DNA of 64,000 bases from Hyphomonas atlantica corrig. (GTDB lineage Bacteria; Pseudomonadota; Alphaproteobacteria; Caulobacterales; Hyphomonadaceae): NCBI RefSeq assembly GCF_000682715.1, contig NZ_AWFH01000008.1:1-64000 (forward strand). The letters are read 5' to 3'. A program made the position numbers and the translations under genes. Shown piece by piece: positions 1 through 8,122 of this stretch. The notes below the pieces were generated by a model. The model did no database searches and had not been told where the DNA came from. It saw only the letters and a program-made list of their open reading frames with translations. Positions within the stretch are counted from its first letter, which is position 1. Every line of letters begins with the position of its first letter.

Positions 1-731
1 AGACACTGATCGTCGTGCTCGGCGTGTTCCTTGGCCTGCAGGTCAACAACTGGAATGAGGCGCGGAAGGATCGTCTTGAGGCCGAGACCTCGCGTGAGCG
101 ACTGATTGCGGATCTCAATGCTGATCTGGATGCCTTTGCGGTTCGTCGGCAATGGTACGCGGAGGTCCAGGAAGCCGCTCTGCGCGTGGATAATGCGCTG
201 CGGTCCGATCCGCCCGAAACGATTGATGAAACGTGGGGATTTGTCCTGGACAGCTGGATTGCCGGCGGCGAATGGCCGTTCGAGCCGTCGGCGCAGATTT
301 ACAGGGAACTTCAGAATTCTGGTGATCTCGACCTCATTGCCAGCGGATCGATGCAGCGCCGACTGCGCGACTATTATGAAGACTCGGTCAACGAGATTGA
401 AACGCTGACGATATTCCAGTCGGGGTATCGCGACCTGTCGCGCCAATTGATCGAAGGCCGCGTCGGTATGGTCATTGGTGACTGTCTCTCCTCGGCAGCC
501 AGCCCCGAACCCAGCCAACCAGGTGCAAATCCGGATTCATTCTACGAAAACTGTCCGCCGCCAGAAGATTTTTCTCTCGTTTCGCACTCAGCCGAAAATC
601 TGCGGGAGTCCGAGGCGCTTCGATTGCAGCTGAATTTCCAGCTGAGCAAACTTGCGTGGCTGCCGTCGTTTCTTGATTACCTTGATCGACAAGCCGCGTC
701 GCTGGTGTCTGATCTGGAGGCAACGCGATGA
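1..731 (+). CDS. Membrane-anchored protein of unknown function, 5' truncated
   Basis: The reading frame is open to the left edge, so the start lies outside the window. The visible N-terminus is the end of a hydrophobic segment (TLIVVLGVFLGLQ) followed by VNNWNEAR. This resembles the membrane anchor plus NNWNE motif of DUF6090-like proteins of unknown function. The rest is mostly helical, soluble and charged, with no catalytic motif I recognise; the helical part probably lies on one side of the inner membrane. The family assignment rests on the motif alone. The frame ends in TGA, and a further 130 bp separate it from the peptidase gene. Confidence 0.65.
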   Translation, partial: TLIVVLGVFLGLQVNNWNEARKDRLEAETSRERLIADLNADLDAFAVRRQWYAEVQEAALRVDNALRSDPPETIDETWGFVLDSWIAGGEWPFEPSAQIYRELQNSGDLDLIASGSMQRRLRDYYEDSVNEIETLTIFQSGYRDLSRQLIEGRVGMVIGDCLSSAASPEPSQPGANPDSFYENCPPPEDFSLVSHSAENLRESEALRLQLNFQLSKLAWLPSFLDYLDRQAASLVSDLEATR

Positions 732-863
732 TCCTTCGGCACCGATCCGAACGGATGCTGACCCGACATTGCCCGATATCGCTACTGACTCTCGTCAACA
801 TATGACTAAAGTACGAAAAAATGATTCCGCGCACTGCCCGCGCCCCGACACCAAGGAGTGACC

Positions 864-2285
864 ATGCCCACGAGACATTCGCTTTTCGCCCTTTCTGCAC
901 TGCTGGGCGCAAGCTGCCTGACGCCCGTCGCTGTCGCGCAGGAGCGCACCGAAGACGAATTGAAAGCGCGCGAGATCTACGCCAAGGTCGTCTCGATCCG
1001 ATCTGCCCGTGGGCAGGAAAATGTACCGGAAGTCTTCGAATACCTGATGAGCGAACTGTCTGCCGCCGGGTTTACCGACGAAGACATGAAGATCACGGAC
1101 TACGAAAACAATGGCGAGGCTACACAGGGCCTAATGGTCTGGTACCGGGCCGAAGACCCTGTGAAGGCACCCATCGTTCTGCTCGCCCATGCGGATGTGG
1201 TCGATGCGCTGGCCGAGGATTGGGTTCGGGCGCCGTATGAACTGATTGAGGAAGACGGCTATTTCTTCGGGCGCGGAACCGCTGACAACAAGTATGGTGT
1301 GACCAATCTGGTCCAGACCTTCATTCGCCTGAAAAACGAAGGCTGGAAGCCGAACCGTGACATTGTCATGGTGCTGTCCGGTGATGAAGAGACCGGTATG
1401 GTCTCAACCCGCGGTCAGGCCCAATATGTCCATGAGCATATCAAGCCGGAATTCGTGTTGAACGCCGATGCAGGCGGTCTGGCGCTCGGACCAAATGGCC
1501 AGCCGCTTTATTACGGTGTGCAGGGCGCTGAAAAGACCTACGCAACCTGGGAACTGACCGTGACCAATCCAGGAGGTCACTCATCTACTCCGCGCACGGA
1601 TAATGCAATCTACGAGCTCTCCGAGGCGATCCTGAAAATTCGGGACCACACATTCCCGGTCATGTCGAGCGAACTGACACGCGCGTCGCTCCGCATCGGC
1701 GGGCGCCAGCGGCTCGACAAACTCGGTCAGGCGATGCGGGACTTTGCCGATGACCCGTCCAATGAAGACGCGATCGCGGTACTGCGCGCCAATCCGGCAA
1801 CCGTCGGCACCATCGGTACCACTTGCGTGGCGACCATGCTGCGCGGTGGACATGCCGAAAACGCACTGCCGCAATCCGCCACCGTCACCGTCAACTGCCG
1901 CATCTTCCCGGGGGTCGGCATTGAGGCGACCGAGGCCACACTGAAAGACGTCATCGACAATGAAGGCGTGAAGTTCGAATTGATCTCCGACCTTGTTGAA
2001 AGCCCGGAATCCATCCTGCGCGAAGACGTGACCAACGCAATCAAGGCCTCGCTCGCAGAGCGCGGTGTCGAGGTGCCGATCCTGCCGCACATGTCATCGG
2101 GCGGTACGGATGGCATGCATTATCGCAATCTCGGCTATGACACGGTCGGCATTTCAGCGGCGGCCGCCAAGCAGAACGATACGTTCGCTCATGGCCTGAA
2201 TGAACGCCTTCCCGTCGCGAGCTTCTATGACGGGCTCGACCATTGGTCCATTATCCTGAAAGACCTTGCCGGGTCGGAGGACTAA
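864..2285 (+). CDS. Secreted M20 family metallopeptidase
   Basis: Zinc-dependent exopeptidase of the M20/ArgE/CPG2 family, probably periplasmic. A signal peptide (about residues 1-26, ending AVAQE) is followed by the family metal ligands: H109 and D111 in LLAHADVVD, D141 in GRGTADNKYG, and E175/E176 in LSGDEETG. The C-terminal part carries a late metal ligand region (SSGGTDGMHY). Length (473 aa) is normal for secreted M20 dipeptidases. I chose the ATG at 864 over the GTG at 858, because AAGGAG at 853-858 is a well-spaced ribosome site for 864 and overlaps the GTG. It probably degrades peptides imported from outside; the substrate cannot be read from sequence. A hairpin followed by T residues lies downstream. 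Confidence 0.9.
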   Translation: MPTRHSLFALSALLGASCLTPVAVAQERTEDELKAREIYAKVVSIRSARGQENVPEVFEYLMSELSAAGFTDEDMKITDYENNGEATQGLMVWYRAEDPVKAPIVLLAHADVVDALAEDWVRAPYELIEEDGYFFGRGTADNKYGVTNLVQTFIRLKNEGWKPNRDIVMVLSGDEETGMVSTRGQAQYVHEHIKPEFVLNADAGGLALGPNGQPLYYGVQGAEKTYATWELTVTNPGGHSSTPRTDNAIYELSEAILKIRDHTFPVMSSELTRASLRIGGRQRLDKLGQAMRDFADDPSNEDAIAVLRANPATVGTIGTTCVATMLRGGHAENALPQSATVTVNCRIFPGVGIEATEATLKDVIDNEGVKFELISDLVESPESILREDVTNAIKASLAERGVEVPILPHMSSGGTDGMHYRNLGYDTVGISAAAAKQNDTFAHGLNERLPVASFYDGLDHWSIILKDLAGSED

Positions 2286-2295
2286 ATCCACGAAA

Positions 2296-2322
2296 GACCG
2301 GGGCCCCATCGGTCGAATTTTT
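2296..2322 (+). terminator. Probable intrinsic terminator after the M20 peptidase
   Basis: GACCG at 2296-2300 pairs with CGGTC at 2310-2314 around a GC-rich loop, and AATTTTT follows at 2316-2322. It sits 11 bp after the peptidase stop codon. The stem is short, so strength is uncertain. Confidence 0.5.
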
Positions 2323-2339
2323 ATATGGGTCGCTGCTGG

Positions 2340-2364
2340 CTGCGGGAAGCGTAACTTCCCGCAG
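2340..2364. repeat. Perfect 10-bp stem hairpin
   Basis: CTGCGGGAAG (2340-2349) and CTTCCCGCAG (2355-2364) are perfect complements around the 5-nt loop CGTAA. One further G-C pair and two wobble pairs extend the base. There is no T tract after it, so it is not a classical terminator. It may be a structured RNA element or a REP-like unit. Confidence 0.6.
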
Positions 2365-2522
2365 CTGCATATGCTCCAGGCGCTCATGCAACATTACCCA
2401 AACTTCACCCATCACGAAGGCGTGAGGCCCTTTGCCCTCGCGCTTGGCGCGCCTACATCAACTGTGTCGAAGAGACCCTGTTCGCTGTGGTGCACCGTCC
2501 CCCCCCCAGCCCACAGCGAACT

Positions 2523-2570
2523 GCCCGTCATGTCAGCCCACAGTGCCCCCTTACTGATGACATGACGGGC
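2523..2570. repeat. 13-bp perfect inverted repeat in the ABC-F leader
   Basis: GCCCGTCATGTCA (2523-2535) is repeated inverted as TGACATGACGGGC (2558-2570) across 22 nt. The downstream flank is TCCCTTCTTTG, which is only weakly T-rich. It could be an attenuator stem in RNA or a DNA operator. Confidence 0.6.
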
Positions 2571-2590
2571 TCCCTTCTTTGCTTGCTTTC

Positions 2591-2615
2591 GCGGTGGTCT
2601 CTAGTAGACCGCCGC
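2591..2615 (+). promoter_or_regulatory. Hairpin covering the ABC-F translation start region
   Basis: GCGGTGGTCT (2591-2600) pairs with AGACCGCCGC (2606-2615) with one G-U pair and a 5-nt loop. The stem ends 2 nt before the ATG at 2618. The only purine-rich candidate ribosome site (GGTGG) is inside the stem, so folding should hide it. Control at the level of translation is an inference. Confidence 0.5.
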
Positions 2616-2617
2616 GC

Positions 2618-4510
2618 ATGCTTACGATTTCCAATCTCGACTTCCAGATCGAAGCCCGGCCGCTGTTCGAGTCCGCCACGGCGCAGATTTCGGCTGGCTG
2701 GAAGGTCGGCCTTGTCGGACGCAACGGCACCGGCAAATCCACCCTGCTGCGTCTGATCCGCGAAGACGTCGAGAACCCGCGCGCAGACAGCGCCATCCGC
2801 CTGAATTCCGGCGCCCGGCTCGGCTGGGTCGCGCAGGAGGTCGCCGCGACGGATGACACCATTCTGGACGTTGTCCTCGCCGCAGACACGGAACGCCACG
2901 CGCTGATGCTGGAATCCGAAACCGCGACGGATCCTGACCGGATCGGCGAAATCCATGAACGCCTTCTGGACATCGACGCCTGGACGGCCGAGTCCCGCGC
3001 CGCCGAAGTGCTCAACGGGCTCGGTTTCACCACCGAAGACCTCGGCCGCGCGACAAAGGAGTTCTCGGGCGGCTGGCGCATGCGGGCCGCCATTGCCGGC
3101 GTCCTGTTCTCCCAGCCGGATTTCCTGCTGCTGGACGAGCCGACCAACTATCTGGACCTTGAAGGCGCTGCCTGGCTGGAATCCTACATCAAGAAATATC
3201 CGTACACCGTCTTGATTGTCAGCCATGACCGGGAGCTTCTAAACCGCTGTGTGACGCACACAATGGCGCTGGAGCATCGCAAGCTTTCCATCACGCCGGG
3301 CGGCTATGATGACTGGCTGAAGCTGCGCGCCGCCAAGCTCGCCCAGCTCGAATCCCAGAAAGCCAAGCAAGACAAGGACCGCCAGCACCTACAGGCATTT
3401 GTCGACCGGTTCCGTGCCAAGGCGTCCAAGGCGCGTCAGGCCCAGTCCCGCATCAAGATGCTCGAAAAGATGCAGGACATCTCCATCCCGGTGGAAGACC
3501 GCACAACGCCGTTCCATTTCGCCCCGCCAAAGGACAAGCTCGCCCCGCCCATGCTGGAGTTGCGCAATGCCACGCTCGGCTATGGGGAGGACGCGGTCAT
3601 TCTGGACAAGGTGAACCTTCGTCTGGACCCGGACGACCGGATTGCCATTGTCGGCGCGAACGGACAGGGCAAGACGACGCTGGTCAAATCCATTGGTGAG
3701 CGCCTTTCCCTTCTGGGTGGGGAGCGTGTTGTGCCAAAGGCCGTGCGGATCGGCTATTTCTCTCAAGACCAGCTGGACGAACTCTCCGAAGGCGATAGCG
3801 TGCTGCTGCACGTTCAGCGCATCATGCCGCCCGGCACGACCCCGGCAAAAGTGCGCGCCGCCGCTGCCGCAATGGGCTTCAGCCATGAGAAGGTCGAAAC
3901 CAATGTCGAGAAACTGTCCGGCGGCGAAAAAGTGCGCCTCCTGCTCGGTCTGATGTCGTCGGCCGCGCCGCACATCCTCATCCTGGACGAGCCGACCTCT
4001 CACCTCGATATCGATAGCCGCGAGGCGCTGATCTATGCGCTGAACGAATTTCCCGGCGCCGTCTTGCTGATCACGCACGATGTCTACCTTGCCGAGGCCA
4101 CCGCCGACCGGCTCTGGCTGGTCAATAATGGCCGCGCCGCACCCTATGACGGAGACCTCGCCGACTATCGCGCCCTCGTCATGAAGGCGGACCGCGACGA
4201 CACCAAGGGCGCGAAGGCGGCCAAGCCTGCCAAGTCCGCCACGCCGAAAGAGATCTCTCCGGAAGAGAAAAAGCGTCTCAGCGCCCTGAAGAAAACCGCC
4301 CGTGACGCTGAAGAGCGCCTCGACAAGGCGAATACCGCCATTGCGAAGATCGACGCCAAACTGGCAAACGGCACACCTCCCGCTGACGAACTCGAGAAGC
4401 TGCTGAAAGACCGCGCCAGGCATGCCGAAACCGCCGAAGCGGCCGAAATCGAATGGATGGAGGCCGCTGAAGCGCTTGAAACGGCAAATGCATCCAGCGC
4501 GGCCTCCTGA
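2618..4510 (+). CDS. ABC-F family ATP-binding protein (Uup/YheS-like)
   Basis: A 630-residue soluble protein with two ABC ATPase domains and no membrane segment, the ABC-F layout of ribosome-associated translation factors. Walker A motifs are GRNGTGKS (about 34-41) and GANGQGKT. Signature motifs are FSGGWRMR and LSGGEKVR, and Walker B motifs are LLLDEPTNYLD and LILDEPTSHLD. A charged linker sits between the two cassettes, and a Lys/Ala/Glu-rich coiled coil fills the last 110 residues, as in Uup and YheS. The start is taken at MLTISNL; frame upstream of it is open but has no family-like sequence. Members modulate the ribosome when translation stalls. Which paralogue this is cannot be settled here. 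Confidence 0.9.
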   Translation: MLTISNLDFQIEARPLFESATAQISAGWKVGLVGRNGTGKSTLLRLIREDVENPRADSAIRLNSGARLGWVAQEVAATDDTILDVVLAADTERHALMLESETATDPDRIGEIHERLLDIDAWTAESRAAEVLNGLGFTTEDLGRATKEFSGGWRMRAAIAGVLFSQPDFLLLDEPTNYLDLEGAAWLESYIKKYPYTVLIVSHDRELLNRCVTHTMALEHRKLSITPGGYDDWLKLRAAKLAQLESQKAKQDKDRQHLQAFVDRFRAKASKARQAQSRIKMLEKMQDISIPVEDRTTPFHFAPPKDKLAPPMLELRNATLGYGEDAVILDKVNLRLDPDDRIAIVGANGQGKTTLVKSIGERLSLLGGERVVPKAVRIGYFSQDQLDELSEGDSVLLHVQRIMPPGTTPAKVRAAAAAMGFSHEKVETNVEKLSGGEKVRLLLGLMSSAAPHILILDEPTSHLDIDSREALIYALNEFPGAVLLITHDVYLAEATADRLWLVNNGRAAPYDGDLADYRALVMKADRDDTKGAKAAKPAKSATPKEISPEEKKRLSALKKTARDAEERLDKANTAIAKIDAKLANGTPPADELEKLLKDRARHAETAEAAEIEWMEAAEALETANASSAAS

Positions 4511-4647
4511 GCACCCGACCTGCAGCAACTGCGCCAGCACCGAGACTGCTCAGCAATTGAAATAGACCGTCTTCTGAATATTTTTATTTGATAACGGACC
4601 GTCTTTTACTTGCCTCCGGCGTTAACCAACATTAACCTGCTGTCATG

Positions 4648-4683
4648 GTGGCGGTGGGGCCACTGGCGAGCGCGCAGGCGCTC
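4648..4683 (+). promoter_or_regulatory. Two tandem hairpins before the small exported protein gene
   Basis: GTGGC/GCCAC (4648-4652/4659-4663) and GAGCGC/GCGCTC (4668-4673/4678-4683, loop GCAG) are two adjacent short stems in the presumed 5' leader. GGAG at 4692-4695 then serves the ATG at 4704. Upstream, GACCGTCTT occurs twice, 33 bp apart, near 4566 and 4599. Function unknown. Confidence 0.3.
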
Positions 4684-4703
4684 TTTCGTCTTGGAGACAC
4701 ACA

Positions 4704-5168
4704 ATGAATATCAAGGGACTACTTCTGTCAGCAGCGCTGGCCGCTTTCGCGACTCCGGCCTTGGCGCAATTGAACGTGTACGAAGATTATACGGTCAGCG
4801 ATTCCGTTTGGTCGATCTCGACAATCAAGGTCGATTCAAACATGGGGGACTATTATCTCGAAGGCATCAAATCGACATGGGTCGAATCCAATGAAGTGGC
4901 CAAATCCCTCGGCCACATCGAAGACTACACAATCCTGGTCAGTGCCATGCCGGACAGCGGACATTTCAACATTCTCCTTGGCGTAAAATATGCGAGCATG
5001 GCCGACTTGGGGCCTTCGCGGGAAAAATATGATGCGTTCATGACGGCTTGGGGCGAAGCCAATGCGGACATGTCACGCGAAACGGCAAAGACATATCCCG
5101 AGCTCCGCAAAATTACGGGCCAATACCTGATGCACGAGCTCACCATGCTGGACTCCAGCAGCGAGTGA
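4704..5168 (+). CDS. Small exported protein of unknown function
   Basis: A 154-residue protein with a clear Sec signal peptide (residues 1-21, cleavage after PALA), so it should be periplasmic or secreted. The mature part has no cysteine and no recognised motif. It reads like a small alpha/beta fold with several aromatic and acidic residues. I do not recognise a family. The start is supported by GGAG 8 nt upstream. It stands alone, with a leader of two hairpins and a GC-rich hairpin downstream. Confidence 0.75.
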   Translation: MNIKGLLLSAALAAFATPALAQLNVYEDYTVSDSVWSISTIKVDSNMGDYYLEGIKSTWVESNEVAKSLGHIEDYTILVSAMPDSGHFNILLGVKYASMADLGPSREKYDAFMTAWGEANADMSRETAKTYPELRKITGQYLMHELTMLDSSSE

Positions 5169-5179
5169 CCCCTGATCTG

Positions 5180-5209
5180 AGGCCCGCTTGCCCATCGGCC
5201 GTCGGGCCT
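5180..5209 (+). terminator. GC-rich hairpin between the exported protein and the ECF41 operon
   Basis: AGGCCCG (5180-5186) pairs perfectly with CGGGCCT (5203-5209). It lies 11 bp after the upstream stop codon and just before the ECF41-type promoter. There is no T tract, so termination is plausible but not certain. Confidence 0.4.
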
Positions 5210-5213
5210 CACC

Positions 5214-5240
5214 TGTCACAAAACCCGCCCCTGTCTCGTC
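5214..5240 (+). promoter_or_regulatory. ECF41-type promoter
   Basis: TGTCACA (5214-5220), 16 nt, then CGTC (5237-5240). This matches the -35/-10 pair I know for ECF41 sigma factors, including spacing. It stands 31 bp before the CMD-like gene whose partner encodes an ECF41 sigma factor. AGGAG in the leader (about 5255-5259) serves the start at 5271. Autoregulation of the two-gene operon follows by inference. Confidence 0.75.
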
Positions 5241-5270
5241 CTGTCTCTGAACCATGCAGGAGACAGTTCC

Positions 5271-5807
5271 ATGATCCGTTCTTTTCTGAATGCTCAGATC
5301 CGTAAATTCGGGCGGCGCTTCAATTATGACACCAGCTACATGCATGAAATCTGCGCTGTTTCGCCCGGCGCGGTCTACGGCCTGCTGAAGCTGCCGGAAT
5401 TCTATCGTTATCGCGGCCCGGCGCTTGGCCAGCCGGTGTGGACCGGCGCATTGCTGGCCTCGACGCTGGATGGCGATTGCGGGCCGTGCGCTCAGCTGGT
5501 CATCGACATGGCGCTGGCCGCGGGTGCGGACCGGGAGACCCTGCGCCTGTGCGCCGAAGGCCAGGCCGACAAGGCCGGGGCGATGGGGCTCGGATTCCGC
5601 TTTGCGGAGGCCGCTATCAAGGCCGACCCGATGGCTGACAAATTCCGCAGCGAGATCGCTAGGGAATTTGGCGAGAAATGCGCCCTGTCCTGCGCCTTCG
5701 CCGCCGCGTCGGGCCGCATCTATCCGGTGCTGAAACGCGGCATGGGCCACGGACAAGCCTGCCAGAGGCTGGACTTTGGCGATACGATTGTGACACTCGC
5801 CGCATGA
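5271..5807 (+). CDS. CMD/AhpD-like protein, partner of the ECF41 sigma factor
   Basis: A 178-residue, mostly helical protein with a CxxC pair (C70-GP-C73) in LDGDCGPCAQL. This is reminiscent of the redox motif of AhpD and carboxymuconolactone decarboxylase (CMD) family members. Two more cysteines (EKCALSC) follow. Overall similarity to AhpD is weak, so the call leans on context: ECF41 sigma genes are typically next to CMD, oxidoreductase or epimerase genes. Its stop codon overlaps the sigma start (ATGA), so the two are translationally coupled. The likely role is a cytoplasmic redox-active enzyme. The CxxC could also be structural. Confidence 0.6.
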   Translation: MIRSFLNAQIRKFGRRFNYDTSYMHEICAVSPGAVYGLLKLPEFYRYRGPALGQPVWTGALLASTLDGDCGPCAQLVIDMALAAGADRETLRLCAEGQADKAGAMGLGFRFAEAAIKADPMADKFRSEIAREFGEKCALSCAFAAASGRIYPVLKRGMGHGQACQRLDFGDTIVTLAA

Positions 5808-6685
5808 GCGCCGAAACCGCCATCTTCGAGGCTGAACGCCCCGGCCTGACCGCCCTGTGCTATCGCATGCTGGGCGAGCGGGCCGGCGCGGAAGACGCCG
5901 TACAGGACACGTGGCTGCGCTGGCAGCGGACAGACCGTACGCGCATCGAGAACCCCCGTGCCTGGTTGCGTCGCACCGCCGCCCGCATCGCCATCGACGC
6001 GCTGCGCTCTGCCCGCGCCCGCCGCGAGACATATCCCGGCCCGTGGTTGCCAGAGCCTATCGTGGAATCGCCCAGCCTGACCGTGGAGGATCGCTTCGCC
6101 CTGGCGCAGGAATGTGAACTCGCCCTGCTCTGGGCAATGGAGCGCCTGTCGGAAACAGAGCGCGCCGCCTTCATCCTGCGCGAAGCCTTCGATGCGGGCT
6201 ATGACGAAATCGCCGCCGCAACGGGAAAGTCTGAGGCTGCCTGTCGTCAATTGGTCAGCCGCGCCCACAAGCGCCTGCAGGAAACCGGCCCGCGCTTTGA
6301 CGCTGCCCCGTCTGAAGTGGCGGATTTGCTCCAGCGTTTCATGGCCGCCGCCGCTGCACAGGACCACGCTGCCGTGCTGAACCTGCTGTCACCGGATGCC
6401 ACCGCCTATACAGATGGCGGACGCAAGGCCCGCGCGGCGCTGCGCCCGCTGCATGGCCCGGCGGATATTGTTCAGGTGTTGATGGGTGTAATGATGAAAT
6501 CAATGCGCGACGGCGAAGACTGGACCATGGAGCCCGCCCTCGCCAATGGCGCCCCCGCCCTGATCCGCAGGCTGAAGGGAAAGGTCGATCTCGTCCTCAC
6601 CCTCGCCCCGGATTCTTCCGGCCGCATCGCCTGGCTCTACGCCATGCGCAACCCGGACAAGTTGCCGAATCCGTCGCGTGACTGA
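5804..6685 (+). CDS. ECF41 family RNA polymerase sigma factor with fused C-terminal domain
   Basis: A 293-residue sigma factor, longer than usual ECF sigmas because of a fused SnoaL-like C-terminal domain. Sigma region 2 covers about 10-75 (AEDAVQDTWLRW), and region 4 about 105-160 (LSETERAAFILREAF, GYDEIAAATGKSEAACRQLVSRA). The three ECF41 signatures are visible: WLPEP (81-85) in the linker, DGGRK (204-208, family DGGGK) and NPDKL (283-287) near the end. In this group the C-terminal domain modulates sigma activity and there is no separate anti-sigma factor; none is encoded here. A matching promoter lies before the operon. The inducing signal is unknown. Confidence 0.93.
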   Translation: MSAETAIFEAERPGLTALCYRMLGERAGAEDAVQDTWLRWQRTDRTRIENPRAWLRRTAARIAIDALRSARARRETYPGPWLPEPIVESPSLTVEDRFALAQECELALLWAMERLSETERAAFILREAFDAGYDEIAAATGKSEAACRQLVSRAHKRLQETGPRFDAAPSEVADLLQRFMAAAAAQDHAAVLNLLSPDATAYTDGGRKARAALRPLHGPADIVQVLMGVMMKSMRDGEDWTMEPALANGAPALIRRLKGKVDLVLTLAPDSSGRIAWLYAMRNPDKLPNPSRD

Positions 6686-6748
6686 CAAACGCCTGTAAGT
6701 TGATTTTTCGTCCCCTCCAGCGCATAATTCCTTGCGGGAGGGACGATC

Positions 6749-8122
6749 ATGAATCTAACAAAGCTGCGCTATCACGGGTTTTTCAAGAACAATCCCGAAA
6801 CCACCCGGCGGACGATTGATCGGTTGCGAGAGCTGAAGCTCTGGATGGCCCGGCCCGAGGCGGACGGCGGCGGCGGCGTCCCGCCCAAGGACACCGACGC
6901 CACCCTGCTGCTCGCCACATGGAACATAAGAGATTTCGGCAAGAATAAGGGCTATGGCGACCGCACGCTGGAACCGCTGCATTACATGGCCCAGATCATT
7001 TCAGGCTTCGATCTCGTCGCCCTTCAGGAAATCACAGACGATCTCAGCCTGTTTAAAGACCTTATGGACATACTGGGCAGAAACTGGGAATTCATTGCCA
7101 CGGATGTCACCGGGAACCAGGAACGTATGGTGTTCGTATACGACACGCGCAAGGTTCACTTCCGATCAATCGTCGGCGAAATCACGCTGTTGGAAGATGA
7201 ACTCATCCGTACCCGTCAATCGGTGCCCCTGCCGGCGGACGCCATTCTTCGAAAGAAAGATGGCACGATCATCGCGCTGCCGGATGATGTTGAGCTGGAA
7301 TTGCCGGAAGGCGCGAAGGAACTGAACGGAAAGCAATTCAACCGCACGCCCTTCATGGTATCCTTCCAGGCAGGCTGGTTCAAATTCAATCTCTGTACCG
7401 TGCACATGTATTACGGATCCGGCAAGGAAGGACTGGAACGCCGCAGGCAAGAGATCGAAAAAGTGGCGCAAGTGTTCCAGAAACGGGCGGAGAAAGAGCG
7501 CCGCAAGGCCAAGGAGGCCGCCGCGGAGCGCCACGAAACGCTCGATGAATCCGCGCTGGAAACCTATTTCGTGCTCGGCGATTTCAACATTCTCAAGCCC
7601 AGCCAGCGCACCGGCGAGAGCGAAACCCTGAACGCGCTGCTCGACAATGGTTTCGGCATGCACCCAAAACTTCGGGAAGCACCAACCAACATGTTCCAGA
7701 CAGAATATTATGACCAGATCGCCGTGCTGGAAGACCATGGCCAAGTGAAGATGGATGAGGCAAAGGCCGGTGCGCTCGATTTTTTCCAAGTCGTCTACCG
7801 CGCTTCCGAAGAAGACGTCGCCATCCGCAACATGGATGCTGACGAGGATTTTCCTGCGGCAGCGGAGTCGGACTTCCTGGCCTATTTCGACCAGATGGGC
7901 GAAACCGACCTGCGCGACACACACGACCGGAAACGCACCTTCAAGGAAAATGTGAAGGTTGTGGCGGGCGACCCCCGAACACCGGCGCAACAGCGCGAAT
8001 GGTACGCCACAAACTGGCGCACCTATCACATGTCAGACCATATTCCGCTCTGGATGGCGCTGAAGATCGATTTCAGCGAGGACTATCTGCACCGCATTGA
8101 GGACAAGCTTCCGCCTAATTGA
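6749..8122 (+). CDS. Endonuclease/exonuclease/phosphatase (EEP) family protein
   Basis: A 457-residue EEP-fold protein. Motifs in order are LLLATWNIRDFG (Asn), LVALQEIT (catalytic Glu), LCTVHMYYG, VLGDFNI (Asp/Asn) and the final MSDHIPLW (Asp-His). A lysine/arginine-rich helical insert (about residues 235-270) sits between the HMYYG and GDFN motifs. There is no signal peptide or membrane segment, so it is probably cytoplasmic. The family includes nucleases, phosphodiesterases and phospholipid or inositol phosphatases, and the substrate cannot be told from sequence. GGGAGGGAC lies before the start. Its last 8 bases overlap the end of the convergent amidohydrolase gene. Confidence 0.8.
   Translation: MNLTKLRYHGFFKNNPETTRRTIDRLRELKLWMARPEADGGGGVPPKDTDATLLLATWNIRDFGKNKGYGDRTLEPLHYMAQIISGFDLVALQEITDDLSLFKDLMDILGRNWEFIATDVTGNQERMVFVYDTRKVHFRSIVGEITLLEDELIRTRQSVPLPADAILRKKDGTIIALPDDVELELPEGAKELNGKQFNRTPFMVSFQAGWFKFNLCTVHMYYGSGKEGLERRRQEIEKVAQVFQKRAEKERRKAKEAAAERHETLDESALETYFVLGDFNILKPSQRTGESETLNALLDNGFGMHPKLREAPTNMFQTEYYDQIAVLEDHGQVKMDEAKAGALDFFQVVYRASEEDVAIRNMDADEDFPAAAESDFLAYFDQMGETDLRDTHDRKRTFKENVKVVAGDPRTPAQQREWYATNWRTYHMSDHIPLWMALKIDFSEDYLHRIEDKLPPN

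Larger units (their letters stand above)
2286..2617 (+). other. Hairpin-rich leader upstream of the ABC-F gene
   Basis: No gene is seen in these 332 bases. They hold four separate inverted repeats: a terminator-like stem after the peptidase gene, a perfect 10-bp stem with a 5-nt loop, a 13-bp perfect inverted repeat and a 10-bp stem that ends 2 nt before the ABC-F start codon. A C9 tract lies near 2499-2507. No Shine-Dalgarno is exposed just before the start codon. The arrangement looks like a cis-regulatory leader. Confidence 0.5.

Noticed and set aside
4621-4637. GTTAACCAACATTAACC as a CtrA site
   Set aside because: The spacing between the two TTAA halves is 6, not 7 as in the CtrA consensus. 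It is not called.
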